Positions 11,545 to 21,640 of a stretch of DNA of 25,602 nt are shown one piece after another (position 1 is the stretch's first letter; each line of letters opens with the position of its first letter). Source of the stretch: Plicaturopsis crispa FD-325 SS-3. Its lineage: Eukaryota > Basidiomycota > Agaricomycetes > Amylocorticiales > Amylocorticiaceae. The stretch lies in NCBI GenBank assembly GCA_000827205.1, contig KN832588.1, positions 1 through 25,602 on the forward strand. Direction: 5' to 3'. Below the pieces are notes generated by a model. The model did not search any database and was not told the origin of the DNA. It saw only the letters and a program-made list of their open reading frames with translations. Both the position numbers and the translations under genes were made by a program.

Positions 11545-13209
11545 ATGAGATGCCTTTTAATCGACGAGTTATTGATAAATGTGCTGGAGGAAGTGAAGCG
11601 TGCAGAAGGTGGCCATGGAGATTTGGCCGCAGCAGCGCGAGTATGCAGCTGGATCTCCAAAACGGCACTAGATGTTCTTTGGCATAGCCAAACGTCCGTC
11701 ATGCCGCTATGGAAAACATTAGGTGGGGCGGTCGAGGAAATTAATGGCGGGGAGCAGAGACATGGACGGGAGGACGACAAAACTCGACCACAAAGGCGCC
11801 TGAAGTTGATCTCGGCCATCACTGACGCCCGTTGGAGACGGTTGACGTCGTACGGAGAGCGGATACGGATCCTACATATACCCTACGAAGAAGGACGAGC
11901 TGATATACCGTACCCTTTCTCGACGGTCGATCTATTGACGGTGGCGCATAACGGACACGACCTTCCGGTGACAAAACGCCTATTGGAGCTGAACATGCGC
12001 GGAGGGTCGACCCAGGTGTTAACAGCGCCTTTGTACTTGGCGACGACTCTGCGAAAAATGGAGTTACCCATGGGACGGACAGGCAGCAGTGCAGCTGGAG
12101 AGCGAACGCTTTTGGGCAATATAGTTCGCAAATACCACGAGCTCACAAAGCTGTCGATCTCTGGACTTGGTCTGGACTTAGACGACTGCGAGGCTTTGGC
12201 GGCACGGGAGGGGCGCTTGGACCTGGCGTGTGGTCATGTCTCGGGAGAGGGGTGGCAGAGACTGTCTAAGTCACGAGGGTTGAGGGTGCTGAGGATGTCA
12301 TGCTGGGAATTCGGTCAAACGTCGTTCGGAAACGAAGTAAAGGTGTGGGGGGGGCAAAGAGCCACCGACGAGAGATACTTCGCAGGGCTGGAAGAGTTGT
12401 CGGCTAGGTGTACACGGATCGCCGACGCCACAGCAATGCTGGAGGGTGGAGAACTACGGAGGCTGAAGAAATTGGTCGTGTATCGGGGGGAAAGAGCTCA
12501 TAAAGCGGACCGTGAAGCGTGCAACGGGTTCTTTGAGGCGGTGGGAAAGAGTTGCAAGGTCGATGCACTGGAATGCGTGATGGTGGGCCAAAATTGCAGG
12601 CCGTGGAGGGTGAAGAAAACAGGGAGCCTAGAGGGCGTCGGCGTGGGGTTGTCAACAATGGGGCCCCTTCTCAGCTTCGAGCGGATGAGGATTCTATGGG
12701 TCGATTTGGGCGCCGTTTACGACTTGGACGACGCGGACTTGGAGAGGATGGCGAGGGCATGGCCTCGCATGGAATCTCTGGCGATCGGAGGAGATTTCGG
12801 GTGGAAAAACAAGTCGCGGGTGACATTGAGAGGACTGAGGAGCTTGGCGAAACACTGCGTTGAGCTGAAGGATCTATCACTGCGGGTGGACGCAACAATA
12901 AGGCCGGAATACCAGCTGAACGAGGACGACGTGACATCAAACTACAACGTGATAGGGCTGACACTTGGGAACTCCCCAATTCACGACGAACCGCAAGAGG
13001 TGGCGAAGGAGTTGTGCAAGATTATGCCAAGATTGATCAGCATAATGTCGTGGTATGACTGCGACGGCTGGGACACACTGGGTGTGAGGATGGATAACAC
13101 GGAAGATGATGAGATAAAGACGTATTACAATGGCTGGCAAAGGGTGGAAGAAGCGATTGTGTCAGGGGAGCTATGGACGCCGGAGCAACGTGCACATTTG
13201 GGACGCTAG
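11545..13209 (+). CDS. F-box/LRR-like protein 5, intronless, plus strand
   Basis: A tandem paralogue of the gene at 9413-11071, 554 aa from the ATG at 11545 to the TAG at 13209. I chose this ATG because MRCLLIDELLINVLEEV aligns with MNRCLQIVELQREIFEVV of gene 4. The F-box-like region continues with LAAAARVCSWISKTALDVLW and VMPLWKTLGG. The post-F-box signature is RWRRLTSYGERIRILHI. The shared block spans about residues 372-504: LDDADLERMARAWPRM, FGWKNKSRVTL, LKDLSLRVDAT, LTLGNSPI. The C-terminal NGWQRV is the family's late tryptophan motif. Like gene 4 it is charged and glycine-rich and shows no splice-site pair. It converges on the minus F-box gene that ends at 13583. Confidence 0.82.
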   Translation: MRCLLIDELLINVLEEVKRAEGGHGDLAAAARVCSWISKTALDVLWHSQTSVMPLWKTLGGAVEEINGGEQRHGREDDKTRPQRRLKLISAITDARWRRLTSYGERIRILHIPYEEGRADIPYPFSTVDLLTVAHNGHDLPVTKRLLELNMRGGSTQVLTAPLYLATTLRKMELPMGRTGSSAAGERTLLGNIVRKYHELTKLSISGLGLDLDDCEALAAREGRLDLACGHVSGEGWQRLSKSRGLRVLRMSCWEFGQTSFGNEVKVWGGQRATDERYFAGLEELSARCTRIADATAMLEGGELRRLKKLVVYRGERAHKADREACNGFFEAVGKSCKVDALECVMVGQNCRPWRVKKTGSLEGVGVGLSTMGPLLSFERMRILWVDLGAVYDLDDADLERMARAWPRMESLAIGGDFGWKNKSRVTLRGLRSLAKHCVELKDLSLRVDATIRPEYQLNEDDVTSNYNVIGLTLGNSPIHDEPQEVAKELCKIMPRLISIMSWYDCDGWDTLGVRMDNTEDDEIKTYYNGWQRVEEAIVSGELWTPEQRAHLGR

Positions 13210-13582
13210 GAAGTGAGTGGGTCAGTAGTGATAGATGATATGATCGTTTCTTGGCATAGGGAACAGGGACAAGTTGATAGATAACGGTGAAGGGGAAGTG
13301 CTGTGACACAGAGAGGACGGAAAATGACTGGCTACCGTTTACACGCGACAGACGTAAGCCGGGGGAAAAGAAAGCTGCATGGATGAGACAAAAAGGGGGT
13401 TGCGAAAGTAAAGAGAGTAAACGTCCGTGGTCACAAAGAAGTAAAACCGAGGATATGGATGGAAGGGACCGCAGAGAGACAAAGGGAGGTGGAAGCTAGC
13501 GAGAGTTAAGAACGGTAGATAAAAGAGGGAAAAGAGAGGACACGGGGACGCACGGTTTAACGGACGGAGTACTTCACAGAAC
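13210..13582. other. convergent intergenic spacer
   Basis: About 370 bases between the 3' ends of plus F-box gene 5 and minus F-box gene 6. It is strongly purine-rich on plus. It presumably holds both 3' UTRs; I see no gene or repeat. Confidence 0.5.
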
Positions 13583-15193
13583 TTAAGGGTGATGGAGAGC
13601 GGTAAGGAGGCGTCGGACCTGCGACCACCGATGACCGTACATAATCTGGGCATGGGAGGGGACGGGGACGGGGAAGGGGATAGGAAGATGAGCTACGTGG
13701 CCAGGAAAGGGCCACGAAACCACTGGGATGCCCCTGGGGAACAACGAGAATAATGCGGTGGCAACGGCTTGAGTGCATGGCCCAATGTATGAAGTGGTGA
13801 GCCAGAGCGTGGTGACATGAAAGTTAGGGAGAATGGGTGGGTCCGCGGGTAGGGGTTCGGGATCAGAGGCGTCTATGACCATAGATAAAGTGTGGAGGTG
13901 AGAGCAACACCGGACGACGGTGGCGAGAGTGCGCATGGTCAAGCGAGATGGATTGCGCCAACCGAGTGTGCCAAAAACGATAACGCGCAAGAGAGGCCAT
14001 TGGGGCAATAAAGAGTACATATCTGCATCTCGTAGGGTGAACTCGACGTCTGGAAAACGAACAACGAGTTCGGTGAGACTGTGGCAGACGATGAGGGGCT
14101 GTAAATGAGAGAGCGTGATACGTGGGTAGTTCGATGGACCGCCGTCGTGACTTGCCTGGGCGAAGAAGGCAACTTGAGCAAGAACGGAAGGTTGGGAGAC
14201 AAGGACGACGGCTTGAGGTACTTGGGGAGTGAATTCGAAATGATCACCGATGGATATGGAGATTTCGCGGAGGTTTATGATGGTACCGATACCAAAGAGC
14301 TCGAAGAGATGTTCGTGGAAATACACGTGCAGAGATAGCGTCTGTAGGGAAGGGAAATAACTGGCGTGCGGTTGAGCGTTCAAGACGGGGGGTTCAGAAC
14401 GGTCAAGGTCAACAACGACCGTCAACTGCTGGAGCTTGGGCATGGCGCCAAGTTGACGAAAAAGGAGAAGTCGCGAGACATCGCAGCGCAGCTGGCGAAT
14501 GGTCGTGCGGGCCAGACGTGGTGACGCGCCAACCCCGGGAGAATAGTTCAAGAGCGTCAAATGCTCGAGGAGGGGACACACATTTAAAATGCGGCGGAAT
14601 ATGTGGTCATGTCTGGGTCCGGACGGGTACAAATCCAAGTACAACGTGCGGAGAGAGGGACTGAGATACAGTCTAAGCACGTGGTGAATGAGCCGAGGGT
14701 AACACGGCGCTCGTAAACTCGCAAGATTGGGTGTAAGCGGGAGCGACTGGTCCAGAAGAACCTGGGGATGGGGGCAGATGACGGAGGACTCGGAAGGGAG
14801 ACGCAGAGACACTATACGCCGGCCGTACGCGAGGAGCGTGTCACGTTGACGAGTTGAAGGAGAGCCTAGAATGGAGACGGTCTACGGTGAAAAGCATTGA
14901 ATATGATAATATTCCTGTTGGAGTGAGAGGAAAACGCAACATACGTGGTTCATGGGATTAGGAATTCCATGCAAGTTCTGGTGCGATAGTAGGACGTTCC
15001 ACAGGGGTCTGTCTGAGTCCATGATGGACCACAGCAAATCGAGGGCCTCATGTGAGACGGCTCGACATGTTTGCGCCAATTGAGCGAGAGAGTACCTGGG
15101 AAGGTATTGCAATATCAGGCGGAACAGTTCAGTTGTGCGGAGACAACGATGGCGCGGTGATGGCTCGTCATGAAAGGGAATGTTCAAGGGCAT
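13583..15193 (-). CDS. F-box/LRR-like protein 6 (2 exons)
   Basis: Exon 1 is 15193-14945 (83 codons), starting at an ATG. The F-box lies at about residues 18-60 (LRTTELFRLILQYLPRYSL, then LAQTCRAVSHEALDLLW), with DRPLWNVL after it. The intron at 14944-14882 is 63 nt with a strong GTATGT donor and a CCGTAG acceptor, phase 0, in the same place as in paralogues 1, 2 and 3. Exon 2 is 14881-13583 and ends in TAA; total 515 aa. It begins TVSILGSPSTRQRDTLLAYG with RRIVSLRL after it, the post-F-box signature. The shared block contains LRDADMYSL, GWRNPSRLTMRTL and LSMVIDASD, with HRWSQV near the C-terminus. The closest match in the window is gene 3. Expected role: SCF ubiquitin-ligase adaptor, by family. 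Confidence 0.86.
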
Positions 15194-15787
15194 CGGGATG
15201 GATGATATAGAGGGCTGTTGGCCTTGAAGCTGATGGCAGTGCGGTGAATAGAGAGAAAGAGACGTAGGCGAGGGCCGAAGATGAGAGAAAACGTGGGGGG
15301 AAGGGGTGGTTCAGATGACAATTTAGACGACGAGGAAACGATGGCCGGTCGCCTTGAAGTATTTGTATTGGACAAAAATGGTGACAAACGTTGTTCCAAG
15401 AGACCGTGAGGAATGATCATCTGAGCACTGAGAAAAATAAGCTCGATCAAAGAGTTGGACAGGACGGGGTAGTCGTGTAGTGACTGAAAGGGGGTTTGCG
15501 GCCTTTGAGCGCAAGACCAGGCGGATGGGGGAATTTGGATTGCATTCACGTAAATATCTACGGTGACCGGGCCATAACTAGGTAAAGAGGGTGTGGCCAT
15601 GGAATGATGGAAAAGAAGAGATACGGTATACGTCAAGAAAAGATACGGGAAGAATGCGGAAGAAAAAGGTTTACTAAAGTAAGGTCTTCAGATGGAACGA
15701 ACACGAGAATACGCAAGTGAAAAGCCGTAGAGGGTGAAAGGACGATGAAAAAGAAAAAGGATGTGAGCAGGAATATTCAGGGAGGTT
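15194..15787. other. intergenic region upstream of F-box gene 6
   Basis: About 590 bases between the F-box gene 6 start and the BTB gene stop, both on minus. A minus frame (15636-15184) includes an ATG followed by ATPSLPSYGPVTVDIYVN, which looks mildly protein-like, but I find no splice model or family that supports it. It is left as unassigned. Confidence 0.4.
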
Positions 15788-17726
15788 TCAAGAAACGAAC
15801 GAGTTGAAATCGGGGAGAGCGGCGGCGGCGGCGAGTGTTTGACTCTTCCAAGACATCAAACGGGAATAGCAACGAGAGCAGTACGGTCGACGGAGGAATT
15901 TGGATAGCGAGGGGGATGAGCGGTCGGCAAAAAGATCACATATATGATCCAATCTAAGCAGAGACGTCGGATCGGCACCCAGCCGCATACTGAGAACGCC
16001 GGCGATGTGAGTGAGACCGTCAGGAGACGCGCCACACGTCGTTAGGGGAGGCGGAGAATGGCCCCGAACATCGACGAGGTCACGTAGACAAAGGTGGGCG
16101 TTGGTGAGGGCGCTGCGCCAGGCTTCCTGATAACGAAGCTGCAGCAGCGCGATGTGAGAACGGGTGGCTGGGAGAAGTGAAAAGAGCACAAACAAACCCA
16201 GGCGGTGGAAAGGCGGGGCGAGAGAGAGGACAACGGGTAGAAGGCCTGTGGGGACGTAAGTGAAAGCGCATAGCTAGCGGCGGAATTGGCAAGAGGTTGA
16301 TCGGCATATGTGTATGCATATTCCAAAACTTGAAAAGGGTGATGGGGGATGACGTCCCTGAAGTAAAAGATGAAGCACAGCGAAGAGATGACGGGAGGCA
16401 CACTACGCACACCATTGCACGCTTGCAAGACGCCATTGCTGAGTAAACGCGGTAGTTCTGAACGGATTGAGCGAGTGCGAGGAGGTCGTCGAATTGAAGT
16501 GCTTGAACAGTTGGTGGACGCTGCCGGGACATGAAGGCAAGCAAAAAGGTGAGGGTGGAGGACTTCTCGGGAAGATCGATACAAGACGGGGGATAGGTTG
16601 GGGATGAGAAGGACGGGTGCGCAAGTTCAAAAAAAGCAGAGTGGACTTTGAGATGGTCCACCAAAAACGGGAAATAAATGCCGTCAGAGGAGCGGAGTAT
16701 GATGTCGTAGTGTGGCGGAGACCCTGGGCAGAGGAAGATCAAACGGAGTACATGAATGGAAGGCCGGTGTAACGTACAAGTCCTCTTAGCGGTGAATGTA
16801 GAAGACGGGCAACATGTGCTGAAGTCGGGGATGGTTCCGATGAGCGCGACAAGGTCTTGGTACCAGGCATGGAGCTCGGGACGGCGATTAACAGATGATA
16901 TGAAACGCTGGCATTGAAGGCGCCCAGGGTTGCCCAAAAGTTGAAGAGCGATTTCGGACGGATTGTCATCGCTTCGAATGCGGGCGTCGTCAGCTCGGTA
17001 GAACGTTGAGAGGCTATAAGCGAGCGGGAGGAGGGTTTGACAGGCTGACGCATATACTGCGGACCAATGCTGGGCGTAAATGACCTGGTGAAGGGACATG
17101 TCACGTCAAAACGCGGGGCGAAGAAGACACGGGGAGGGTGGAAAAAATACCCAAGCGGGGGCAAAGTCTGGGCATGACCTAAGGAGGGTCGCTAAGACAT
17201 CGGGAGGAGACGACTCGATGAGATGCTTGGCCGCTGTATCAGCAAGGCTACGGTGGCCGTATGCGATGGAGTACAAGAGGACAACCAAGGGTTGACTAAC
17301 ACTGATCTCGCTGGTTGATGTCGCCGATTAGTTCATATGGAGACGGGTCACGAATGAAGGGACAGACAACATAAGGTGTTCACAAGGACCAACGGCGGCG
17401 AAGACATGGAACCTCTGGGCAACGTGTGCAAGAGATATAATATCCTCGTGTGGTAGGTCGTCGATGGTGGGGGGAGCGTTTGAAAGCATGAAAGGCAACA
17501 GAACGCGTAAAATGTGAGACGAGACGTCAACAGAGACGGTGGGTAAGGACGACGGGTTCGAATCGACGGAAACAGGGGCATCCACGAGGAGACCATGAGA
17601 GTGCACTTGAAGGTTGCGTCGACGGACCTTGAAAGTGGTGCGATCAATGGAGGATTGCAAGATGAGATCTGGAGGGGAAAGTTGGATATCGGAGGAAGAC
17701 GAAGGGGAGGACGGAAAGGTTGACAT
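15788..17726 (-). CDS. double BTB/POZ protein, two fused modules (6 exons)
   Basis: A fungal BTB/POZ-type protein, possibly a Cul3 adaptor (inference). My model has exons 17726-17368, 17310-17151, 17084-16778, 16723-16411, 16357-16198 and 16138-15788: 549 aa ending in TGA. Module 1 begins its BTB with PPDLILQSSIDRTTFKV; module 2 begins with HYDIILRSSDGIYFPFLVDH and continues to IDLPEKSSTLTFLLAF. Each BTB is followed by a helical part (HPLxVLxYAxxY-like: QPLVVLLYSIAYGH and HPFQVLEYAYTYAD) and a C-terminal tail ending PDFSTC or PDFNSF. Introns repeat in both modules: phase 2 after the same residue pair, then phase 0 after an AW dipeptide, enclosing exons of exactly 160 nt each. The intron at 17367-17311 has a perfect CTAAT branch site. 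No stop separates the modules. The inter-module intron (16777-16724, 54 nt) is in frame if retained. Confidence 0.8.
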
Positions 17727-17930
17727 GGCAGTGGTGAGCGGTGAAAAGAGTGGGTAGGAAAAGTGTACACCAACAAGAAAGGACGAGAGCGAAATGGCGA
17801 ATGCGGGTGGAGATGATTGACAGTTTAACGCAGAGAGTCAACGCGCGATGAAGAATGAGACCACGTGGATACTGAAAAAGGGCCGACGTCGCGGAGAAGC
17901 GAATATACGAGTGCATAAGTGGCGAGCGTG
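17727..17930. promoter_or_regulatory. 5' flank of the double BTB gene
   Basis: About 200 bases directly upstream of the BTB start on minus. By position it should contain at least part of the promoter, and it might be shared with the weak plus-strand candidate starting at 17931. I see no defined promoter motif. Confidence 0.25.
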
Positions 17931-18635
17931 ATGAGCACATTGCGCCGAGTGCCACTAGCATCACCCGAAAAAACACACCACGAGCCGAAAGATATGGTAG
18001 AAGAGGGATTTTGGGACGTGGGTAAGTGGACACGGGTTGACGTGCGGGAACGGGCGCTCACGGACGTAGAGGTGCTTCTGGGAGCGAAAAGAACGAGGGA
18101 GGGATGGGTGAGTCGCTGACAGGGAAATGGTACATGGCATTGATGGCTGACGGCTACTCGAAGGACTACAAGGTCGTGGTGAGCATTTCCGCAAAGACTG
18201 CGGCAGAGACGTATGCTGAGGGAGGAGGGGGCGTAAAATTAGTGGGCGGATTGGCCATCGAGATGGAACAGGTAAGTGTTGGTTTATCAACGGATGAGGA
18301 ACAGGGAAATGATGGTGGGACACAGTTGGGAACCAGAGAGCCACATTTTACCAGGATGCGAAGGCCTGGTGAGTGAGTTTTGGACGAAGGGTGTACAGGG
18401 CGTCGAAAGAAATGGAAACCACAAAGTAGGCGCGGGATTCCTTGCAAAGAAAGAGTGGATAGGTGAGTGGGATGGCTGGAAACGGTTCCAGAAAAGTGTT
18501 GAAAGAACATCAGGATCGACAAGAATGATGTTCTGGGAGGAGCACGGAGAGAGAATGGTGAGGACTAGGCCTCAGAGATTGAAGGAGCAGAAAGCATGGG
18601 AGGACGCCGTTAGAGAGGTGAGAGCTGAATATTGA
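17931..18635 (+). CDS. weak candidate plus-strand gene, function unknown
   Basis: I do not recognise this. Plus-strand frames here look partly protein-like. One runs 17931-18119 (FWDVGKWTRVDVRERALTDV). A second from 18104 reads GKWYMALMADGYSKDYKVVV and meets a strong GTAAGT donor at 18271, with a plausible ACACAG acceptor at 18322-18324 (54-nt intron). A third frame ends at the TGA at 18635 (EWDGWKRFQKSVERT, then KEQKAWEDAVREV). I could not join these into one model with consistent phases. GTGAGT-type donors also occur at about 18106, 18368 and 18461. In a purine-rich strand, charged open frames arise by chance, so this may be noise or a decayed gene. Confidence 0.2.
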
Positions 18636-19188
18636 CTCTCGCAAGACGATGCTGACGGTGAATAGGGCCGAATTGAATATCCAGACGGGAGCACCATGGA
18701 AGAGTTTGATGGGAACGCAGTGAGTTCACGTTGAAAACTATCATAGGATGTGTATGGAATAACTGGGAGTTGACAGACGCATGGCGATAATGAAATAAAA
18801 ACACCAAACAGAAAGGTGAGAGAGCCGATTACTCAAGGCGAAGTACAGGAGGAGGAGGAGGAGGACAGCGTAGACGGATTTGTACTTGTGGACTGCTCCC
18901 ATAAGGCGGGTTAGGGTAACAAATATCTTGGATGTCAAAGGACACGGTGGGATTGGATATACACGGTTGTACTACGAGTAGCTAGAGAAGAGAGAAAACG
19001 AAAAGAGGTCGAAGAAAGGTGAGAAGACTAAAACGCGTGGAAAGACGGCGGAGGGAGATGCGCAAGATTGTGCTCCAAGGCAAAGGGCGATCACAGCGTT
19101 GTCCAATGGAAAGGTACCGGATTAGATGAAAATACGCTTGGATGTGGACGAGAAAGACATGAAGAGGAAGACTTGACAAAGTAGGAAC
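18636..19188. other. intergenic region downstream of the 691-aa gene
   Basis: About 550 bases with no supported gene. It holds a (GGA)6 run at 18848-18865 and a single GGGTTAGGGT string at 18908-18917, which is too short to be a telomeric tract. The 3' UTR of the gene ending at 19189 should begin here. Confidence 0.5.
18848..18865. repeat. (GGA)6 microsatellite
   Basis: Six uninterrupted GGA trinucleotides in non-coding sequence. Confidence 0.9.
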
Positions 19189-21264
19189 CTATGTGGAGAA
19201 GAAAGACGAAAAGTCACGGCATGACGCAGGGAGACCAAAGGGATAGAGAGTGAGTGTGGGAACGCAGGGCCATCGAGCTGGCGACGACCAGTGGTGCATT
19301 GCTTGGGCGGCCATAGCTGAACTGGGGAATCGTACGAGGAAGGCGATGGATTCAAAAGTATTCGTTTGCGCAACTTGACTGGGGAGGACGCCGGGGGGTC
19401 CGGAATCACGCATGAGGCGAACGAAAGATTGGAGGTCTACATGAGGAGGGAGGTTGGTGACGGACACCGTCGAGAGCTCGAGTGGTGCGTTGGATACACA
19501 AAAAGAAGGCGGAGGGCGGTAGATCGCGGTAGGTTCTCCGGGCAAGGGAAAAGGGGAGTCATCCACCGGATTGCCAAAATGAGCCAGCATCGAAATGTCA
19601 AGACCTGCTGAAAATGCACCAAGGAGGGGCGGCAACATGTGGCGTTCGGGAGGATGTGGCGAAGCGGGGAGTAGACCCGGGGGCGTCTGCTGGAAATACA
19701 TCCAAAAAGAAGGTGGAGGAGGGGCGGAACGGGAACCTCTGCCAACCCACTCGTAAGATGGGACGGGTCGACCCCAAATAGAATCGCTGCGATTCACAAG
19801 ACCAGGGACCTCCAGGAGGGGTTCCGAGAAATGGAGCGATCGATTGTGCTCACGATCGTACATGGTGAGATGCGGTGGTGGTAAAGTGAGAACATCGAAG
19901 ACGTCAATCTCTTGCATACGCCAACGAAAGCCACCGAAGCCTTCCGCCATATCGAGGTGAAAATGGGTGCCAGGAAAAGACATGGGAGGGGCGATGGGAG
20001 GAGGGCGCACCCACGGAAAACGATCAGAGTAAATGGAGACGACATCTCGCCACTGGTTGGCGCCGTCTCGGGAGGGATCAGGACGCGAATGAGCGAAGGA
20101 AGAGGCGGGCGCGAGCGATATGTCGGAGGGACTGGGAATGTCAGGGGCGATGAGATGGGGGGTAGCGCTATGGCGACCGCAGCCTTGAACCCATGACGAC
20201 GACAGGTTATCCGTGTGCACCACCGAGGGATAATGATGATTGGCGGAGACGTAGTGAGGAAAGGCCTCCGGAGACAGAGATGAGAGGGCGGGTAAATGAG
20301 ATTGAGCGAGCTGATCGTACATGACGGAATGTTGATCGCGGAACGAGTGAAGATCATGCGGTATCCAGCCAGATACGGCCATGTCTTGGCGGCGATCTAC
20401 CGGATAAAAGTCTTGAACGGGGTCGTACGGATAAAGGATGAAAGCAGGTACTCCTTGGAGAAGTAGCCAGTGAGCTATATCACTGCTCGAGCCGTTAAGC
20501 CAAAGCCCCATAAGTTGGGGAGACGCTGGAGGGACGGTAAATGGGTACGGAGCATGCCATGTCCATCCGCAACTCTGTAGGCGAGTGAGCATATCGACCC
20601 AGGCAATGGAAATCATGATAGTGCGCAGAACGGAGGCAGTGAGGTCGACGTGATTGGACCAAGAAGCTTCTCGAGAGAGCCGATCGATTGCTTGGTCGGA
20701 GAGAGGTTGGGGAGGAGGCGGAAGAGCGCGGGCGAAGGCTTCGGGCGCGGTGGCAAGGAGACGGGCGGACTCGGACGCCGCAAACGCAGCGCGAGCAGAA
20801 AGTCTCGCGATAAAATCATGCGATGGATGGCCGTGATAAGGGGTGGACGACGGCTCCCAATGTTGATGGAGATGTTCCCATTCCACGGGACAAGGAACAC
20901 CGGCGGGAGGATGCGAGCGGAAAGCAGGAGACGGGATGAACGAATCTGATATATTCTCGAACCGAAATGTCTGAGGATAATGGGTGGGATCGTGGCGACC
21001 AAGAGACCCATCATACAGCGTGGCAACGGGAGTTTGGACGGAAATGGATTCGGGGCGGGGGCCAGGATAAGGGGGTAAACGGTTGAAATTGGGCGACCAA
21101 AGTTCAAAGCGTTCTCGCTCGATTACGGTGTCAACGCCATGATAAATCATAGGGCGGGGAAGGGGAAACGTGACCATGCTAGGAATGCTGCGTGGACCTT
21201 GAAAAGAGTCACTGTGAAAGTGACGAGGGGAGGACCACAGGTGAGTGTGAACCGAGGAAAACAT
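19189..21264 (-). CDS. proline-rich mushroom-type protein with RRM-like C-terminus
   Basis: A single open frame of 691 codons, ATG to TAG. Residues 1-150 are low-complexity, rich in P, S and H. Residues 154-183 form an alanine-rich helix (FIARLSARAAFAASESARLL). Residues 215-280 carry a W-rich segment (IAWVDMLTRLQ, GWTWHAPYPFTVPP, HWLLLQGVPAFILY). From memory this resembles a large uncharacterised agaricomycete family with WLL..GVPCFI-like motifs. The middle (about 400-540) is P/W-rich with short motifs. Residues 598-675 look like an RNA-recognition motif: STVSVTNLPPHVDLQSFVRL resembles strand 1 with RNP2 and helix 1; SIAFLVRFPSSAMAAQAM resembles RNP1 and helix 2. RNA binding is therefore inferred, but the RNP aromatics are not canonical. 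The start could also be Met30. Cellular role is unknown. Confidence 0.75.
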   Translation of the reverse strand: MFSSVHTHLWSSPRHFHSDSFQGPRSIPSMVTFPLPRPMIYHGVDTVIERERFELWSPNFNRLPPYPGPRPESISVQTPVATLYDGSLGRHDPTHYPQTFRFENISDSFIPSPAFRSHPPAGVPCPVEWEHLHQHWEPSSTPYHGHPSHDFIARLSARAAFAASESARLLATAPEAFARALPPPPQPLSDQAIDRLSREASWSNHVDLTASVLRTIMISIAWVDMLTRLQSCGWTWHAPYPFTVPPASPQLMGLWLNGSSSDIAHWLLLQGVPAFILYPYDPVQDFYPVDRRQDMAVSGWIPHDLHSFRDQHSVMYDQLAQSHLPALSSLSPEAFPHYVSANHHYPSVVHTDNLSSSWVQGCGRHSATPHLIAPDIPSPSDISLAPASSFAHSRPDPSRDGANQWRDVVSIYSDRFPWVRPPPIAPPMSFPGTHFHLDMAEGFGGFRWRMQEIDVFDVLTLPPPHLTMYDREHNRSLHFSEPLLEVPGLVNRSDSIWGRPVPSYEWVGRGSRSAPPPPSFWMYFQQTPPGLLPASPHPPERHMLPPLLGAFSAGLDISMLAHFGNPVDDSPFPLPGEPTAIYRPPPSFCVSNAPLELSTVSVTNLPPHVDLQSFVRLMRDSGPPGVLPSQVAQTNTFESIAFLVRFPSSAMAAQAMHHWSSPARWPCVPTLTLYPFGLPASCRDFSSFFST

Positions 21265-21555
21265 GGGCGAGAGGCGGAGAACGTAGAACTTTCGGGATAC
21301 GAAGTGAGACCGTGACCGCGAATAGAGGATGAGAGGGTAAGCTTACAGCGCGGGCGTTGTTTACTCAGATGGTGCGAGAAGGACGGCGACGAGCGAAAGT
21401 GTAAAAAAGAGAGCGGGAACACAAACAGGTGGAAAACGAGCTTGTAGGGCGGAAAGAAGGATATATTCCTAAAAGAGAAATCGGAGAAATACGTGGACGC
21501 CGAGCGGCGAAAAGTGATGGGATCGGAAGAAAAGAAGAGGCTCACGACACATACC

Positions 21556-21640
21556 AGGAACTGCAATTGGAGCGGCAAGGAAATTAATGAGAGACATATG
21601 AAACAAAGAAAGCGGTGGCATTTTTGGACAGGAAATAGAT
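21556..21640. repeat. 85-bp imperfect direct repeat, copy A
   Basis: Copy A of a direct repeat whose second copy lies at 21830-21914. By hand alignment without gaps, 71 of 85 positions match. On minus it encodes an ATG-led stretch containing HMSLINFLAAPIAVP, followed directly by a GTATGT donor-like site. Confidence 0.85.

Noticed and set aside
11237-11548. Plus-strand frame of 103 codons in front of F-box gene 5
   Set aside because: It overlaps the gene 5 start in another frame, has no domain, and lies where a 5' UTR is expected.
15184-15636. Minus-strand frame of 150 codons upstream of F-box gene 6
   Set aside because: Mildly protein-like beginning only; no splice model, no family, low-complexity remainder.
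16739-16830. Separate start for the second BTB module
   Set aside because: The only ATGs near the junction (about 16751 and 16816 on minus) are out of frame and quickly reach stops, so a fused gene fits better.
18908-18917. GGGTTAGGGT resembling a telomeric repeat
   Set aside because: Less than two repeat units; expected by chance in a G-rich strand.
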